Origin: Affinirhizobium lemnae
GTDB taxonomy: Bacteria; Pseudomonadota; Alphaproteobacteria; Rhizobiales; Rhizobiaceae
Length of the DNA: 64,000 nt
Direction: 5' to 3'
Assembly: GCF_022968395.1 (NCBI RefSeq)
Contig: NZ_JALJQZ010000012.1
Coordinates: forward strand, 62,001-126,000
Under the pieces are notes generated by a model. That model made no database searches. It had not been told where the DNA came from and was given only the letters and a program-made list of their open reading frames with translations. Each line of letters opens with the position of its first letter. Within the stretch, counting starts at the first letter, position 1. The position numbers and the translations under genes are program-made. Shown here in pieces: positions 17,055-27,441 of the stretch.

Positions 17055-18062
17055 TCACTGCTGCAACGGAGGGTTGGACACCAAAAACAAAATATCCAGA
17101 TCCTTTTCCGGCCAGAAATCGGTCTTTTCCATTACGAAGGTGGTAGGGCCGGTTTTCTTGATGCCATCGGCGCAGATGCTGAGGTAATTGTCCGGCTTGC
17201 CCTTATCGATCGTGAGCTTGAACTTGCCGATCGAGCCGCCCCAGTTGGCGCCGGTTTTCAGCACGTAGGAAAGCCAGCTTTCCGTGTAGTAAGGTCCACC
17301 GGACTGTGACGCCTTGTCAAGCTTCATGGCTGTTTTCAGGAAGGCGTCGTCGATGCAGTAGCGATCCTTGTAGCTCGCATAGGTCTCGTTGGTTTTGCCT
17401 TCGCTCAGGAACGATATGGCAACCGTGCCACCGACGCTCGGCTTGTAGCGGTGGCTGACACGCACCGGTTTCTTCGCCGGAAATGTCGTCTTCCAGAAAT
17501 AGACGGACTGCATCGTCCACAGTGGCGTATAAACCGTCTGCACGCCCTTCCCCGCATCATAGACATCCGGGAATAGCAGGCCCTTGCTTTGCCAGTCCTT
17601 CAGAACATCGGGGGCAAGAGTTTTCAGCGCCTCGAGCGTTTTTTCGCTGTAGGGCAGCAAGGGCACATTCCGGCTTTTCAGCAACTCGGTGTAATCAACC
17701 GATAGCGCGCTGACCCGCTGCTGGAGCTGCGGCGTGATTGCCTTGCCGTCCTGCGTCACAGAGAACCCAAGAAAGTTGTCTGCCTCGAAATCGGGGATCG
17801 CAACATTGGCGTTCGGCTGCGCCGTAATGTCGGGCATGGGGAAAGCGACGACGCTCTCCACGTCCTTGTCGCTATTGTTCTGGAACACATAATCGACGCG
17901 CACTTCGTCCATGGAGAGAAACAGGTTTTCCTCGACCATCGAAACATCGCTGCTGATGACATAAGTCAGACCGCCTGTGCGCAGTTCCGCCATCGTATCA
18001 TTGGCGAGCGCGGGTGCGGCGAGACAAAGCGCCGCCATGGATGCAAAAAGCAGATGTTTCAT
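17055..18062 (-). CDS. Exported DUF4424-family protein
   Basis: This 335-residue protein has a clear signal peptide (MKHLLFASMAALCLAAPALA). The mature part is rich in beta strands, with two motifs typical of DUF4424: LRTGGLTYVISSDVSMVEE and VVAFPMPDI. Function is unknown; members are periplasmic or outer-surface proteins. I start it at the ATG at 18060-18062 because AAGGGG lies eight bases before it and the upstream ATG is too close. Lone gene, in the same direction as the adjacent chemoreceptor but separated from it by a terminator. Confidence 0.78.
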   Translation of the reverse strand: MKHLLFASMAALCLAAPALANDTMAELRTGGLTYVISSDVSMVEENLFLSMDEVRVDYVFQNNSDKDVESVVAFPMPDITAQPNANVAIPDFEADNFLGFSVTQDGKAITPQLQQRVSALSVDYTELLKSRNVPLLPYSEKTLEALKTLAPDVLKDWQSKGLLFPDVYDAGKGVQTVYTPLWTMQSVYFWKTTFPAKKPVRVSHRYKPSVGGTVAISFLSEGKTNETYASYKDRYCIDDAFLKTAMKLDKASQSGGPYYTESWLSYVLKTGANWGGSIGKFKLTIDKGKPDNYLSICADGIKKTGPTTFVMEKTDFWPEKDLDILFLVSNPPLQQ

Positions 18063-18131
18063 GGTCATGTCCCCTTAGATTGCTAATGAACTTAGCGCGG
18101 CAATCATTTTACCGGAAGAGCCTCGCATGCG

Positions 18132-18157
18132 AAAAAGGGCCGCTTTCGCAGCCCCTT
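18132..18157 (-). terminator. Rho-independent terminator after chemoreceptor gene
   Basis: On the minus strand GGGCTGC-GAAA-GCGGCCC (one wobble pair, GNRA-type loop) is followed by TTTTT. It lies about 30 bp after the chemoreceptor stop codon. Confidence 0.8.
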
Positions 18158-18183
18158 CCCGGTCTCTCATCCATGAGGGTTGA

Positions 18184-20229
18184 TCAAAACTCTTCCCAGT
18201 TATCCTGAGACGGTTTGGCTTGCTGTGCGCCGCCGCCAAATGCCTTGGCCAGCGTATTATGAAGCGCATTGGCAGGAGAGGCTTTCGGGCGTGACGTCGT
18301 GGTGGCCGCAACAGGACCGCGACCGATGGCTGGACGTCCCGCAGATTTTACCGCCGCTTGCGATGCTGGCTGTGCAACAGGCGCGGGCTTGGCACTGGCG
18401 ACAGGGGCGGCAGGGGCGCTCGCATTGAAGCTTGAGCGCGCAGGACCGGAACGCGGTGTTCCCAGCTTGAACTGTCGCAACAATTCGTCAAGAGAACTTG
18501 CCTCGCGGGCGAGCGAATGGCTGGCCGCTGTCTGCTCTTCCACCATGGCTGCGTTTTGCTGGGTATTTTGGTCCATGGCGGAAATCGCCTGGTTAATTTC
18601 CTGAAGACCGAGCGATTGCTCGCGCGTAGATGTAACGATAGCCTTGATGTTGTCGTTGATTTCCTGCACCTCGACCACGATGGCCTGCAGTGCCTCACCG
18701 GTTTCACCAACCAGGGCCACACCTGCATCCACCTGCTGGCTGGATGTGGTCAGAAGCGTCTTGATTTCACGGGCCGCGTTGGCGGAGCGCTGGGCCAGTT
18801 CGCGCACTTCCTGCGCAACGACCGCAAAGCCCTTTCCGGCTTCACCGGCGCGGGCGGCCTCGACACCGGCATTCAGTGCCAGAAGGTTGGTCTGGAAAGC
18901 AATATCATCAATGACGCTGATGATATTGTTGATTTCGCTGGACGATTTCGAAATGCCCTCCATCGCGGACACGGCACGGCGCACGACTTCGCCAGAACGT
19001 TCTGCTCCCACGCGCGCCCGCTCGATGCGCTGGCCGACATCTTCGGCGCGCTTGGCGGAATCCTTGACCGTCGTGGTCACTTCCTCGATGGCGGCAGCCG
19101 TCTGCTCAACGGAGGCCGCCTGACGCTCCGTGCGCTTGGCAAGATCATCCGTTGCAGCGCGGATTTCAGCAGCGCCGGCATTGATGGCAGAGGCGTTGTG
19201 ACCAACGCTTTCCAGTGCGCCTTGCAGCTTGGCAAGCGCCTGGTTGAAGTCCACACGCAGGCGATCCAGATGATCGGCAAAGGGGTTGTTGAGGCGATGG
19301 GCAACATCGCCATCCGCCAGCTTGACCAGTCCTTCTGCCAGGGAATTCATGGCGAATTCGATTTCCGCCGTTTCGCGCGCCTTACGGGCGTCGTTGTCCT
19401 GACGCTCGCGATCCGAAGTCAGGCGGATACGGTCCGTTTCGGATGCAAGCCGAAGTTTTTCGACCGCTGCATCCTTGAACACGGCAACGGCCTTCGCCAT
19501 CTGGCCCACTTCATCGCCGCGATCGAGAGCCGGCACATTGATCTCATGATTGCCATTGGCCAATTCCGTCATGGCATTCGTCATGCCAACGATTGGCGTA
19601 ACGATGGCGCGTGACAGAAGCAAGATGAGCGTGGTTGCAATGATACCGGCGACACCGCCACCGACGATCAGCGTCCAGAGAACGGCTTCCTGAGCGGACT
19701 TCTGCTGCGCTATCATGCCGTTTTTGAAGGCTTGCGCTTCAGCACGGACCTTGGCCGCTGCCTTGCGAAAATCTGCCAGCTGCGCGGTGCTTTCGCCTGC
19801 CTTTGCTTCTGCAACGGTGGCTTTGGCCTGATAGGCCTTCACCTGCGGCTCAACCACTTCCTTGTTGAAGGCGTCTGCTGCGCTGCGCATCTGTTGCAAT
19901 CCAGTAACGATGCCAGCTTGTCCAGCCGCGAGCTTTTGCACGGCATCCAGTGCCGCAACGCTTGCGGACCGCTGAGCGCTGATACTGGCCAGCATTTCGG
20001 CACTGCCAGAGATGAGATAGCCGCGCAGAGCCAGTGCCTGTTCAAGCTGAGCTTCTGACGCTGCAGCCACGAGCGTATCCGCCTCTTGGGCCACGACCAG
20101 AGCATCGGACGCCTGCGAGGATTTCAGGCCTTGCCAGTAAACAACGGCAGAAGCGCAGCCGCAGACAAACATCAGGGCAAGGAATGTAGAAATGATTTTC
20201 TTACTGATGGACAGGTCTCGGAATGACAT
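18184..20229 (-). CDS. Methyl-accepting chemotaxis protein with helical periplasmic sensor
   Basis: This 681-residue chemoreceptor has a first membrane helix at about 12-32 and a helical periplasmic sensor (35-180, CHASE3/four-helix-bundle-like, no Cache motifs). A second membrane helix (185-207) and a HAMP domain follow. The signalling tip carries the hallmark [20 protein letters not shown]. The C-terminus is an Ala/Pro-rich linker ending in NWEEF, a pentapeptide tether for CheR/CheB. It should signal to CheA/CheW in the inner membrane. It is divergent from tlyA, with a perfect palindrome between them. The ligand is unknown. Confidence 0.9.
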   Translation of the reverse strand: MSFRDLSISKKIISTFLALMFVCGCASAVVYWQGLKSSQASDALVVAQEADTLVAAASEAQLEQALALRGYLISGSAEMLASISAQRSASVAALDAVQKLAAGQAGIVTGLQQMRSAADAFNKEVVEPQVKAYQAKATVAEAKAGESTAQLADFRKAAAKVRAEAQAFKNGMIAQQKSAQEAVLWTLIVGGGVAGIIATTLILLLSRAIVTPIVGMTNAMTELANGNHEINVPALDRGDEVGQMAKAVAVFKDAAVEKLRLASETDRIRLTSDRERQDNDARKARETAEIEFAMNSLAEGLVKLADGDVAHRLNNPFADHLDRLRVDFNQALAKLQGALESVGHNASAINAGAAEIRAATDDLAKRTERQAASVEQTAAAIEEVTTTVKDSAKRAEDVGQRIERARVGAERSGEVVRRAVSAMEGISKSSSEINNIISVIDDIAFQTNLLALNAGVEAARAGEAGKGFAVVAQEVRELAQRSANAAREIKTLLTTSSQQVDAGVALVGETGEALQAIVVEVQEINDNIKAIVTSTREQSLGLQEINQAISAMDQNTQQNAAMVEEQTAASHSLAREASSLDELLRQFKLGTPRSGPARSSFNASAPAAPVASAKPAPVAQPASQAAVKSAGRPAIGRGPVAATTTSRPKASPANALHNTLAKAFGGGAQQAKPSQDNWEEF

Positions 20230-20327
20230 CGGGTACCGCTTTCGAAAAGCACTGTGCGTGACCTTACAGAATCGCAGTTGCGTTAAAATTGCGTTGCTCT
20301 CCCCGCTCGAAACATCAATTGACCTCC

Positions 20328-20344
20328 AGAAACTGTCAGTTTCT
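20328..20344. promoter_or_regulatory. Palindrome in the chemoreceptor/tlyA divergent promoter
   Basis: AGAAACTG and CAGTTTCT surround one T, a perfect 17-bp palindrome. A further AGAAACTG half site occurs at about 20361-20368. It lies about 100 bp upstream of the chemoreceptor start and 123 bp upstream of tlyA. The cognate regulator is unknown. Confidence 0.5.
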
Positions 20345-20466
20345 ACAGATACTTAAAAAGAGAAACTGAATAAGATAGCATTTGTTATCTTGGGCCGGAT
20401 CCGCGAATATGTCTGATAGACGCGAAAAGCCTTGCGTTGAGCGTGCGCGAGCGGCATGGACACAGA

Positions 20467-21255
20467 ATGACAGCAAAGCGCACACAGACAGCGGCCGAGA
20501 GGCTTGATCAACTTCTCGTTTCAAGAGGGCTTTTCGAAAGCCGTTCGCGCGCGCGCGATGCAATCGCCCGCGGCACAGTGCAGGTGAATGGCGTGACCGT
20601 AACCAAGCCTGGTCAGATGGTTTCGACCGAGGCCACGCTTGTGGTGGACGATCCGGCACAGGCTTATGTCTCGCGCGCGGCACTGAAGTTGATCGCGGCG
20701 CTCGATCATTTCGGTATCGATCCGTCAGGCATGCATTGTCTGGATATCGGCGCATCCACCGGCGGCTTTACTGAGGTGCTGCTGGAGCGGGGCGCATCCC
20801 ATGTCGTTGCCGTCGATGTGGGTCATGACCAGATGAACGAACGCATCGCTTCTAATGCGCGCGTCACTAATCTCGAAGGCCTCAATGCGCGAAACCTGAC
20901 ACGAGACGATATCGGCGCGGATTACGTTCACCTTGTCGTGTCGGATGTCTCGTTCATATCGCTCAGGCTTGCCTTGCCGCCAGCATTGGAACTGGCGGAG
21001 CCGGGGGCGCTGTGTGTGCTGCTCGTCAAACCGCAATTCGAGGCAGGACGTGAAAATATCGGCAAAGGCGGCCTCTTGCGCGATCCGTCTTCCGCCCCCG
21101 CCATCGCGGAGAATCTCAAGGCATGGCTTGAACAGGACATGGGCTGGAAGGCTCTCGGTCTCATTCCCTCCCCCATTGCCGGTGGCGATGGCAATCACGA
21201 ATATCTTCTGGCTGGCAAAAAGCCCGGCAATCCATCGGAAAAAACCGCATTATGA
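20467..21255 (+). CDS. tlyA: TlyA-family rRNA 2'-O-methyltransferase / hemolysin-like protein
   Basis: This 262-residue protein has an N-terminal S4 RNA-binding domain (RLDQLLVSRGLFESRSRARD, residues 9-70) joined to an FtsJ-like methyltransferase domain. The latter carries the SAM-binding motif LDIGASTGGFTEVLLERGA and VSDVSFISL. TlyA proteins methylate ribose in 16S and 23S rRNA; some are annotated as hemolysins. The ATG at 20467 is chosen because upstream residues fit no family. The stop overlaps the next start (ATGA), so tlyA and rlmD are translationally coupled. Confidence 0.9.
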   Translation: MTAKRTQTAAERLDQLLVSRGLFESRSRARDAIARGTVQVNGVTVTKPGQMVSTEATLVVDDPAQAYVSRAALKLIAALDHFGIDPSGMHCLDIGASTGGFTEVLLERGASHVVAVDVGHDQMNERIASNARVTNLEGLNARNLTRDDIGADYVHLVVSDVSFISLRLALPPALELAEPGALCVLLVKPQFEAGRENIGKGGLLRDPSSAPAIAENLKAWLEQDMGWKALGLIPSPIAGGDGNHEYLLAGKKPGNPSEKTAL

Positions 21256-22499
21256 GCACCGAATCCTACACCATTACCTCCCTTACCTCCAAGGGTATGG
21301 GCTTGGCCCATGCGGCGGATGGTCCAGTCTATGTGCCCTTTGCGCTGCCGGGCGAAACCGTGGCGGTGGCGCGGGTGGGCAACGAGGGTACGGTCATTTC
21401 CTACGGCCCTCCCTCCCCCGATCGCATTCAGCCTGCCTGTCGCCATTTCGGGCCTGAAGGCAAGGGCGGCACCTGTGGCGGCTGTTCGCTACAGCATCAG
21501 GCGAAACCCGCCTACAATGCCTACAAGCGGGATCTGCTGATCAACGCGCTGAAATCAAAGGGCATCGACGCGCCGGTCGGCGACCTGATTGAAGCACAGC
21601 CGCACCAGCGCCGACGGCTGGTGTTTACCGTCAGGCGGCCGGAAAAGGCGCTTGTCATCGGCATCAATCAGGCTGAGACGCATCATGTCGTGCCAGTCGA
21701 GGAATGTCCCATCGCGTCGGACGGACTGATTTCGCGGCTGGACGCACTGCACACCATTGCGCGTGCAACAGGCCATGACATGTTCCGCATCACGGTGACG
21801 GAAACGCTGACCGGTCTCGATATTTCCATGGATGGGTTGCGTTCGGGCCTTGATGATCGCCAGCGGCGTGCCGTGACCGAAGCGGTCATCGGTCTTCAGG
21901 GCATCGCCCGCGTTTCTGCCAATGGCGAGATCGTGGTGGAACCGCACAAGCCCCAGCTGGACTTTGAAGGCGCCCACGTCATCCTTCCCCCCGGCGGCTT
22001 TACACAGGCAACGCGCGAGGCCGAGGAGGCAATGGCAAAGCTTGCGATTGAGCATATCGGCAAAGCCAAACGTGTGGCCGATCTCTTTGCCGGGATTGGT
22101 ACCTTCGCGCTGAGAATTGGCCGCAAGACCAGCGTTCACGCGGTCGAATCCGAAGAGCGGGCGGTCAAGGCGCTGGACCAGGCCGCGCGTATGACGCAAG
22201 GGCTGAAGCCCGTTACGGTGGAGCGACGCGATCTTTTCCGCCGCCCCATGACCCCGCAGGAACTCAAGGTCTATGACGCGGTGATTTTCGACCCACCCCG
22301 CGCCGGCGCCGAAGCACAAAGCGCGGAGCTTGCCCGTTCAAAGGTCAAGCGGATCGTTGCGGTCAGCTGCAATCCGCTGACGCTTGCACGCGATCTCGCC
22401 ATTCTCACGAAGGGCGGCTATCGCATCAAGTCGGTGATTCCGGTTGATCAGTTCCTGTGGTCACCGCATGTGGAAGCCGTGGCGCTTCTGGAAAAATAA
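21252..22499 (+). CDS. rlmD: 23S rRNA (uracil-C5)-methyltransferase, RlmD/RumA type
   Basis: This 415-residue enzyme has an N-terminal TRAM-like region and then the cysteines of the iron-sulfur cluster (CRHFGPEGKGGTCGGCSLQH). The SAM site is DLFAGIGTFALRIG, and the catalytic motifs are IFDPPRAG and the nucleophile in VSCNP. It makes 5-methyluridine in 23S rRNA. It starts inside the tlyA stop (ATGA), making a two-gene RNA-modification operon. The subfamily (RlmD against RlmC) is not certain from sequence alone. Confidence 0.9.
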   Translation: MSTESYTITSLTSKGMGLAHAADGPVYVPFALPGETVAVARVGNEGTVISYGPPSPDRIQPACRHFGPEGKGGTCGGCSLQHQAKPAYNAYKRDLLINALKSKGIDAPVGDLIEAQPHQRRRLVFTVRRPEKALVIGINQAETHHVVPVEECPIASDGLISRLDALHTIARATGHDMFRITVTETLTGLDISMDGLRSGLDDRQRRAVTEAVIGLQGIARVSANGEIVVEPHKPQLDFEGAHVILPPGGFTQATREAEEAMAKLAIEHIGKAKRVADLFAGIGTFALRIGRKTSVHAVESEERAVKALDQAARMTQGLKPVTVERRDLFRRPMTPQELKVYDAVIFDPPRAGAEAQSAELARSKVKRIVAVSCNPLTLARDLAILTKGGYRIKSVIPVDQFLWSPHVEAVALLEK

Positions 22500-22530
22500 C
22501 ATTCCGCAGAAGCGCCTTTGCAGGGATTGA

Positions 22531-24327
22531 TCAGAACTCTTCCCAGTTCTCTCCGGACTTGACTGCGGCGTTGCCGTGGAAGGCATGGGCGATTTTTGCC
22601 GTCATCTTTTTGATAGGTGGCGGCGCGACACTGCGTGACGGCACTGCGGAAGAGATGGCTGGCGAACCAGTCCGACGGGCAATCGGCTCGCCGCCAATCT
22701 TGAACTGACTGAGGAGCGCGAACAATTGCTCAGCTTCTCGCGCCAGAGTGTGGGATGCCGCGGATGTCTGCTCAACCATCGCTGCGTTCTGCTGTGTGCC
22801 CTGGTCCATCGTGTTAACAGCCATATTGATTTCCTTCAGGCCTGTTGCCTGTTCGCGAGACGCCTCCACGATCGCCCCGACATTTCCATCGACCTGCACC
22901 ACCTGGGTGACGATTTCCTGCAGGGCCTTGCCAGTGGTGCCAACCAGATTGACGCCATTTTTGACATAGTCGTTGGAGGTAGTAATGAGCGCCTTGATTT
23001 CCTTGGCTGCCGTTGCGGAACGCTGGGCGAGTTCACGCACTTCCTGCGCCACGACCGCAAAGCCCTTCCCGGCCTCACCTGCACGCGCGGCCTCGACGCC
23101 GGCGTTCAGGGCCAGAAGGTTTGTCTGGAAGGCGATCTCGTCGATCACGCCGATGATATTTCCGATCTCACCCGCCGATTGCTCGATCCTACCCATTGCT
23201 TCGACGGCCTGACTGACGATATTCCCGGAATTCTCTGCATGTTCCTTTGTCCGGCGCACCAGTTGACCGGCTTCCTGCGCGCGTTGGCTGGAATCCGCAA
23301 CCGTTGTGGTGATCTCTTCCAGTGCCGCTGCCGTTTCCTCGACGGAAGCTGCCTGCTGTTCGGTACGCTTGGAAAGATCATTCGAGGCAGACTGGATTTC
23401 CTGCGAAGCGGCGCTAATGGCGCTGGCGTTCTGCGCAATGGTCTGGAGGGTAGCGCGCAGTTTCGATGAGGTCTCATTGAAATCGATACGCAGGGTTTCG
23501 AGGACCGGAACGAAGCGTGTCGCCAATTCCTGCGTCATGTCTCCGTCCGACATGGCTTTCAGGGCGCCCGCCAGTTGTTCGACATTCGAGACCCGCTCGC
23601 TGACATCCGTACCGAATGCGACGATCTTGAAGACCCTGCCACTCCTATCGGTGATCGAGCTATAGCAAGCCTGCATGTGGATACGTCTGCCGCCCTTGCC
23701 GACGAGCAGGAATTCATCGGACACATGATGTCCGCCAGACAGTCTGGACCAAAAGCTGCGGTAGTCTTCGCTGGCTGAATGCGCAGCTTCACAAAACATG
23801 GAGTGATGCTTGCCCTGGATTTCAGATAACTGATACCCAAGCGCATTCAGGAAATTCTCGTTGGCTGCCAGGATCTCGCCCGCCGGTGAAAATTCGATCA
23901 CGGCCTGCGCCTGGCCCAAAGCATGCAGCTTGCCTTTGTCTTCCGACCGTAGAAGGCTCTGTTCGGTAATATCGGTTGCAAACTTGACGATCTTGTAAGG
24001 CTTTCCGCCGCGCATTACCGGATTATAGGAGGCTTCGATCCAGATCTCGCTCCCATCCTTGCGGAACCGCCTGTACTGACCACGGTCGAACCGACCTTGC
24101 GCAAGCCCCTGCCAAAGTTCCTGATAGGCTCTGGATGACGCTTCCTCAGGATGCACGAAAATGCGGTGGTGCTTGCCGATGATTTCGGACAATTCGTATC
24201 CAACAGTTCGACAGAAATTCTCGTTCGCACTGATGATCGTACCATCCGGCTTGAACTCGATGATGGCCTGTGATCTGTGCATCGCATCAAGCACTGCCTT
24301 TGCATCCGCGCTGCCAATTCCAAACAT
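22531..24327 (-). CDS. Soluble PAS-PAS methyl-accepting chemotaxis protein
   Basis: This 598-residue chemoreceptor has no membrane helices. Two PAS domains lie at about 12-125 and 135-250; each has an NENF..T/A.GY.LSEI.GKHH core with a PAC segment after it, resembling Aer-type or heme/flavin PAS repeats. A HAMP-like and methyl-accepting signalling domain follows, with the tip [20 protein letters not shown]. It ends in NWEEF, as the chemoreceptor at 18184 does. It probably senses internal redox or energy state in the cytoplasm. Convergent with rlmD, 31 bp apart. Confidence 0.9.
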   Translation of the reverse strand: MFGIGSADAKAVLDAMHRSQAIIEFKPDGTIISANENFCRTVGYELSEIIGKHHRIFVHPEEASSRAYQELWQGLAQGRFDRGQYRRFRKDGSEIWIEASYNPVMRGGKPYKIVKFATDITEQSLLRSEDKGKLHALGQAQAVIEFSPAGEILAANENFLNALGYQLSEIQGKHHSMFCEAAHSASEDYRSFWSRLSGGHHVSDEFLLVGKGGRRIHMQACYSSITDRSGRVFKIVAFGTDVSERVSNVEQLAGALKAMSDGDMTQELATRFVPVLETLRIDFNETSSKLRATLQTIAQNASAISAASQEIQSASNDLSKRTEQQAASVEETAAALEEITTTVADSSQRAQEAGQLVRRTKEHAENSGNIVSQAVEAMGRIEQSAGEIGNIIGVIDEIAFQTNLLALNAGVEAARAGEAGKGFAVVAQEVRELAQRSATAAKEIKALITTSNDYVKNGVNLVGTTGKALQEIVTQVVQVDGNVGAIVEASREQATGLKEINMAVNTMDQGTQQNAAMVEQTSAASHTLAREAEQLFALLSQFKIGGEPIARRTGSPAISSAVPSRSVAPPPIKKMTAKIAHAFHGNAAVKSGENWEEF

Positions 24328-24608
24328 CTTTTCCCCCGAAAATCGCTCTTTATTGCCCGTATCCGGTCATGCAAAAGCAACGGAATACAAAGCATGATGA
24401 CGCAATATTTCCGGCAAATAACTTTACGGTTAGTAAAATTTTCATCAAAATTTAAAGATACAGTATATTGCGGTATCACATCTTTATTATTTTATATTTT
24501 TCTGTAAATCAAATGAAATCATTGGTTTAAATTTACAATTTTCAAGATTTAAATAGAACGCGGTAATAGCCGGTCGCAGCAAATTTATCTAAATAATTAA
24601 CGCATACT
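24328..24608. other. AT-rich intergenic region
   Basis: This is about 280 bp of AT-rich DNA containing runs such as TTTATTATTTTATATTTTTC. It is the upstream region of the PAS chemoreceptor gene and lies downstream of the small exported protein. I see no ORF or convincing structured element. The composition contrast suggests a curved or regulatory segment, or residue of transferred DNA. Confidence 0.4.
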
Positions 24609-24887
24609 TCAGTTGGCGAGCTGGAGCGTTCCGTTGCCGGTGACGCCATCGCAACGGCAGCGTCCGCCAACGCGTCCTTCCGATGCACGACACACATTGG
24701 GATATTGCTGGCTGGAACTTTGCGGTTGCGGCACCACGCAGACGTAACGCTGCCTTGGTTTGTAGTCATTGCTGTTATCTGTACGCGTATTGACCCCGCC
24801 ACCGCCGATCACCGTGCCGTGTTGCTGGGCGCCAACGGTGCTAACACCGACGAAGATGATGAGCGCTGCAGACACTAAATGTTTCAT
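24609..24887 (-). CDS. Small exported Cys-containing protein, unknown
   Basis: This 92-residue protein has a signal peptide (MKHLVSAALIIFVGVSTVGA). The mature 70 residues contain a Gly-rich start, a Gln/Ser-rich stretch and four cysteines (YVCVVPQ, NVCRAS and GGRCRCDG), which could form two disulfides. A good ribosome-binding site (GGGAGA) precedes the ATG. I know no function. It stands alone between two chemoreceptor genes. Confidence 0.65.
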   Translation of the reverse strand: MKHLVSAALIIFVGVSTVGAQQHGTVIGGGGVNTRTDNSNDYKPRQRYVCVVPQPQSSSQQYPNVCRASEGRVGGRCRCDGVTGNGTLQLAN

Positions 24888-24967
24888 GACAATCTCCCGA
24901 AATAGCCGCTCGCGACCCTGGAACGTCCGGCGTTAACCGGAGATGAATAAACGCATATCGAAGACGG

Positions 24968-24998
24968 GAAGAGGCGCCGGAAGCCTCGGCGCCTCTTC
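24968..24998 (-). terminator. Hairpin after the Cache chemoreceptor gene
   Basis: GAAGAGGCGCCG (24968-24979) pairs perfectly with CGGCGCCTCTTC (24987-24998). It lies 29 bp after the leftward chemoreceptor stop. There is no U tract, so termination may be partial or rho-assisted. Confidence 0.6.
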
Positions 24999-25026
24999 AA
25001 GCGTTTCAATCGTCGTTAACAGCAGG

Positions 25027-27108
25027 TTATGCAGCGCGGCGCGAATAACCGGTTGACGCCTGGCGATCGTCGATACGGAATTGCGCAATGAGGCTGTTCA
25101 ATGTCGCGGCCTCGCTGGCAAGTCCATGGCTTGCCGCCGTCTGCTCCTCGACCATGGCAGCGTTCTGCTGCGTTCCCTGATCCATGGTGTTGACAGCAGT
25201 GTTGATCTCCTGAAGGCCAGTAGACTGTTCACGCGAGGCGGTCACAATCGCGTGGATATGCGTATTGATCTCTTGCACCTCCCTGACGATGACGGCAAGC
25301 GCCTCGCCCGTCTGATTGACGAGATCGACGCCACCGCGCACCTGATCCCCGGACGTACTGATCAAGGCCTTGATTTCGCGTGCAGCCGTGGCCGAGCGCT
25401 GGGCCAGTTCGCGCACTTCCTGTGCGACGACCGCAAAGCCCTTGCCTGCCTCGCCTGCACGGGCAGCCTCGACACCGGCGTTCAGGGCCAACAGATTGGT
25501 CTGGAACGCGATTTCATCGATAACGCCGATGATGCTGGAAATTGCCTCGGACGACTTCTCGATGTTCTGCATGGCCTCGACGGCACGCTGCACAACTTCA
25601 CCGGACTTTTCTGCACCGGAGCGAGCGCGCGTGACCAGATGACCGACTTCTTCTGCCCGGCGCGCACTATCCTTCACAGTGGTGGTGATTTCCTCAAGCG
25701 CCGCTGCCGTTTCCTCGACCGAAGCCGCCTGCTGCTCGGTACGCCGTGCGAGGTTATCTGCGGCGGAACGGATTTCAGCTGCACCGTTGTCAATGGCGCG
25801 CGCATTGCGGCCAACTGTTGCCATGGCATCGTTCAGGCGTTCAACGGCTTCGTTGAAATCATTGCGCAAGCGATCGAGATCGCCTGTAAAAGGAGTATTG
25901 ATCCGACAGGTCAGATCGCCATTCGCGAGTTGACCGAGCGATGTGGCAAGCGAGTTGACGACGAAGGCGATCTGTTCCGCCTCACGGGCCTTCGCGACTT
26001 CACGCTGCAGCCGCTCTTCCTCGGTGAGGGAGCGGTTCTCTTCCGCTTCCTTTTCGAGACGAGACTGTTCCATCATGCTGTTTCGGAACACCGCGACAGC
26101 TGCCGCCATTCGGCCAATTTCATCCTGGCGCTCCGTACCCGGAATTTCGACAGACAAATTACCCGCTGCGAGTTTATCCATACTAGCCGTCATAGCCGTG
26201 ACAGGACGGACCACCACGCGGGAGATGACATAACCCAGCATGCCTGTCATGAGCAGAACCGCCAGCAGAGTCGCGACGGCGCCGCCAAGTCGCGCGTCGA
26301 CCAGCGATGCATAAACCACATCCTTGTCCAACACGAAGCCAAGCTGCCATTTCACGTTGGGCAAACCCTGCACTGCGATAAAGCTGACCAGAACCGGCTT
26401 GCCGTTAAGGTCTGCCTCGGCAAGCCTGGAGGTTCGCTCTTTCACGGAAGGCAGAATATCCGTCAGGGACTTGTTGATGAGATCCGCGTTCGGATGCAGC
26501 AGGATCTTGCCCGCATCATTCATCAGGAAGGCATGGCCCACACCATCGAAGTCCAGTGATTTGATCTGGTTAACCAGCGTCTTCAGCGGAAAGTCACTGC
26601 CGGCGATCGCAATGATCTTGCCATCCTTGCGGATGGGTGCTGCGGACGTGATGGTCAGTTCATGGTCGGAAGCCGACATGTAGGGCTCGGTCAGAATGGT
26701 CGCGTTGGCAGCTAAAGCTGCCTTGTACCAGGGGCGCTTGCGGGGATCGTAATCGGCAGGCACGGATTTCTGTGGCCAGTTGGTGAAGACGCCCTGCTCA
26801 TTACCCACATAGGAGCTGTTGAAGCCCTTGAGGGCCTCGTTTTGCAACATGGAGCGGATCTCGTCCGGTGTGGAAAGCTTTTCCGCAGCGGATGCGATCA
26901 TCTCCGTTAGGCGAATGTTGGCGTTGAGCCAGTTGGTCATACTCTCGCCTGCCAGCTTTCCGGCGACATCCACTTTCTGCTGGATGGCATCGTGCAGCAA
27001 CCGGGACTGAACGCGATCGCCATAATAGGCAAAACTGCCCAAAGCGACGACAACAACGGAGGTGGCGGCTACAAGTATGCGCGTCATGAGTTTGGAATTT
27101 TTGAGCAT
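25027..27108 (-). CDS. Methyl-accepting chemotaxis protein with double Cache sensor
   Basis: This is a chemoreceptor of 693 residues (from the ATG at 27106-27108). The first membrane helix is followed by a large periplasmic dCache domain (about 35-270). Diagnostic blocks are [33 protein letters not shown] and [10 protein letters not shown]. This type binds amino acids or other small molecules with the distal pocket. A second membrane helix, HAMP and the signalling tip [20 protein letters not shown] follow. Unlike its two neighbours it lacks the NWEEF tether. The upstream in-frame ATG gives 14 more residues without a membrane-helix pattern, so the shorter start is favoured. Confidence 0.88.
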   Translation of the reverse strand: MLKNSKLMTRILVAATSVVVVALGSFAYYGDRVQSRLLHDAIQQKVDVAGKLAGESMTNWLNANIRLTEMIASAAEKLSTPDEIRSMLQNEALKGFNSSYVGNEQGVFTNWPQKSVPADYDPRKRPWYKAALAANATILTEPYMSASDHELTITSAAPIRKDGKIIAIAGSDFPLKTLVNQIKSLDFDGVGHAFLMNDAGKILLHPNADLINKSLTDILPSVKERTSRLAEADLNGKPVLVSFIAVQGLPNVKWQLGFVLDKDVVYASLVDARLGGAVATLLAVLLMTGMLGYVISRVVVRPVTAMTASMDKLAAGNLSVEIPGTERQDEIGRMAAAVAVFRNSMMEQSRLEKEAEENRSLTEEERLQREVAKAREAEQIAFVVNSLATSLGQLANGDLTCRINTPFTGDLDRLRNDFNEAVERLNDAMATVGRNARAIDNGAAEIRSAADNLARRTEQQAASVEETAAALEEITTTVKDSARRAEEVGHLVTRARSGAEKSGEVVQRAVEAMQNIEKSSEAISSIIGVIDEIAFQTNLLALNAGVEAARAGEAGKGFAVVAQEVRELAQRSATAAREIKALISTSGDQVRGGVDLVNQTGEALAVIVREVQEINTHIHAIVTASREQSTGLQEINTAVNTMDQGTQQNAAMVEEQTAASHGLASEAATLNSLIAQFRIDDRQASTGYSRRAA

Positions 27109-27441
27109 CCCGGCGCCTTCTTCTGTTCTTTTTGCACGGCATCGGTTCACGCCCCTCGATCAGAAGGAACGCACCTGCTTACCAAATGTAAAATATCTCG
27201 TTCAGCGAGGAAGGCCCGATATCATGTCGGGGCCACTAACTGAGGCGTGCTCTCGACTACAAATATTCAGTAAAAGTTTTAAGAACATTTTAAGCCAGCA
27301 GACTTCCGGCGATACCGAGTGGACGAGTATCGCAACAACATTCACTTTATGAATGTGACAAATGTCAAAGCTGAAAAGAAGCCGATCTTGTAATACTTGA
27401 ATTACAATTGGGCAAGTTGCGCTTGCCCAACCGCCTCCGCA

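Noticed and set aside
25081..26559. 492-codon plus-strand frame over the Cache chemoreceptor
   Set aside because: Antisense to a conserved methyl-accepting domain; no family features of its own.
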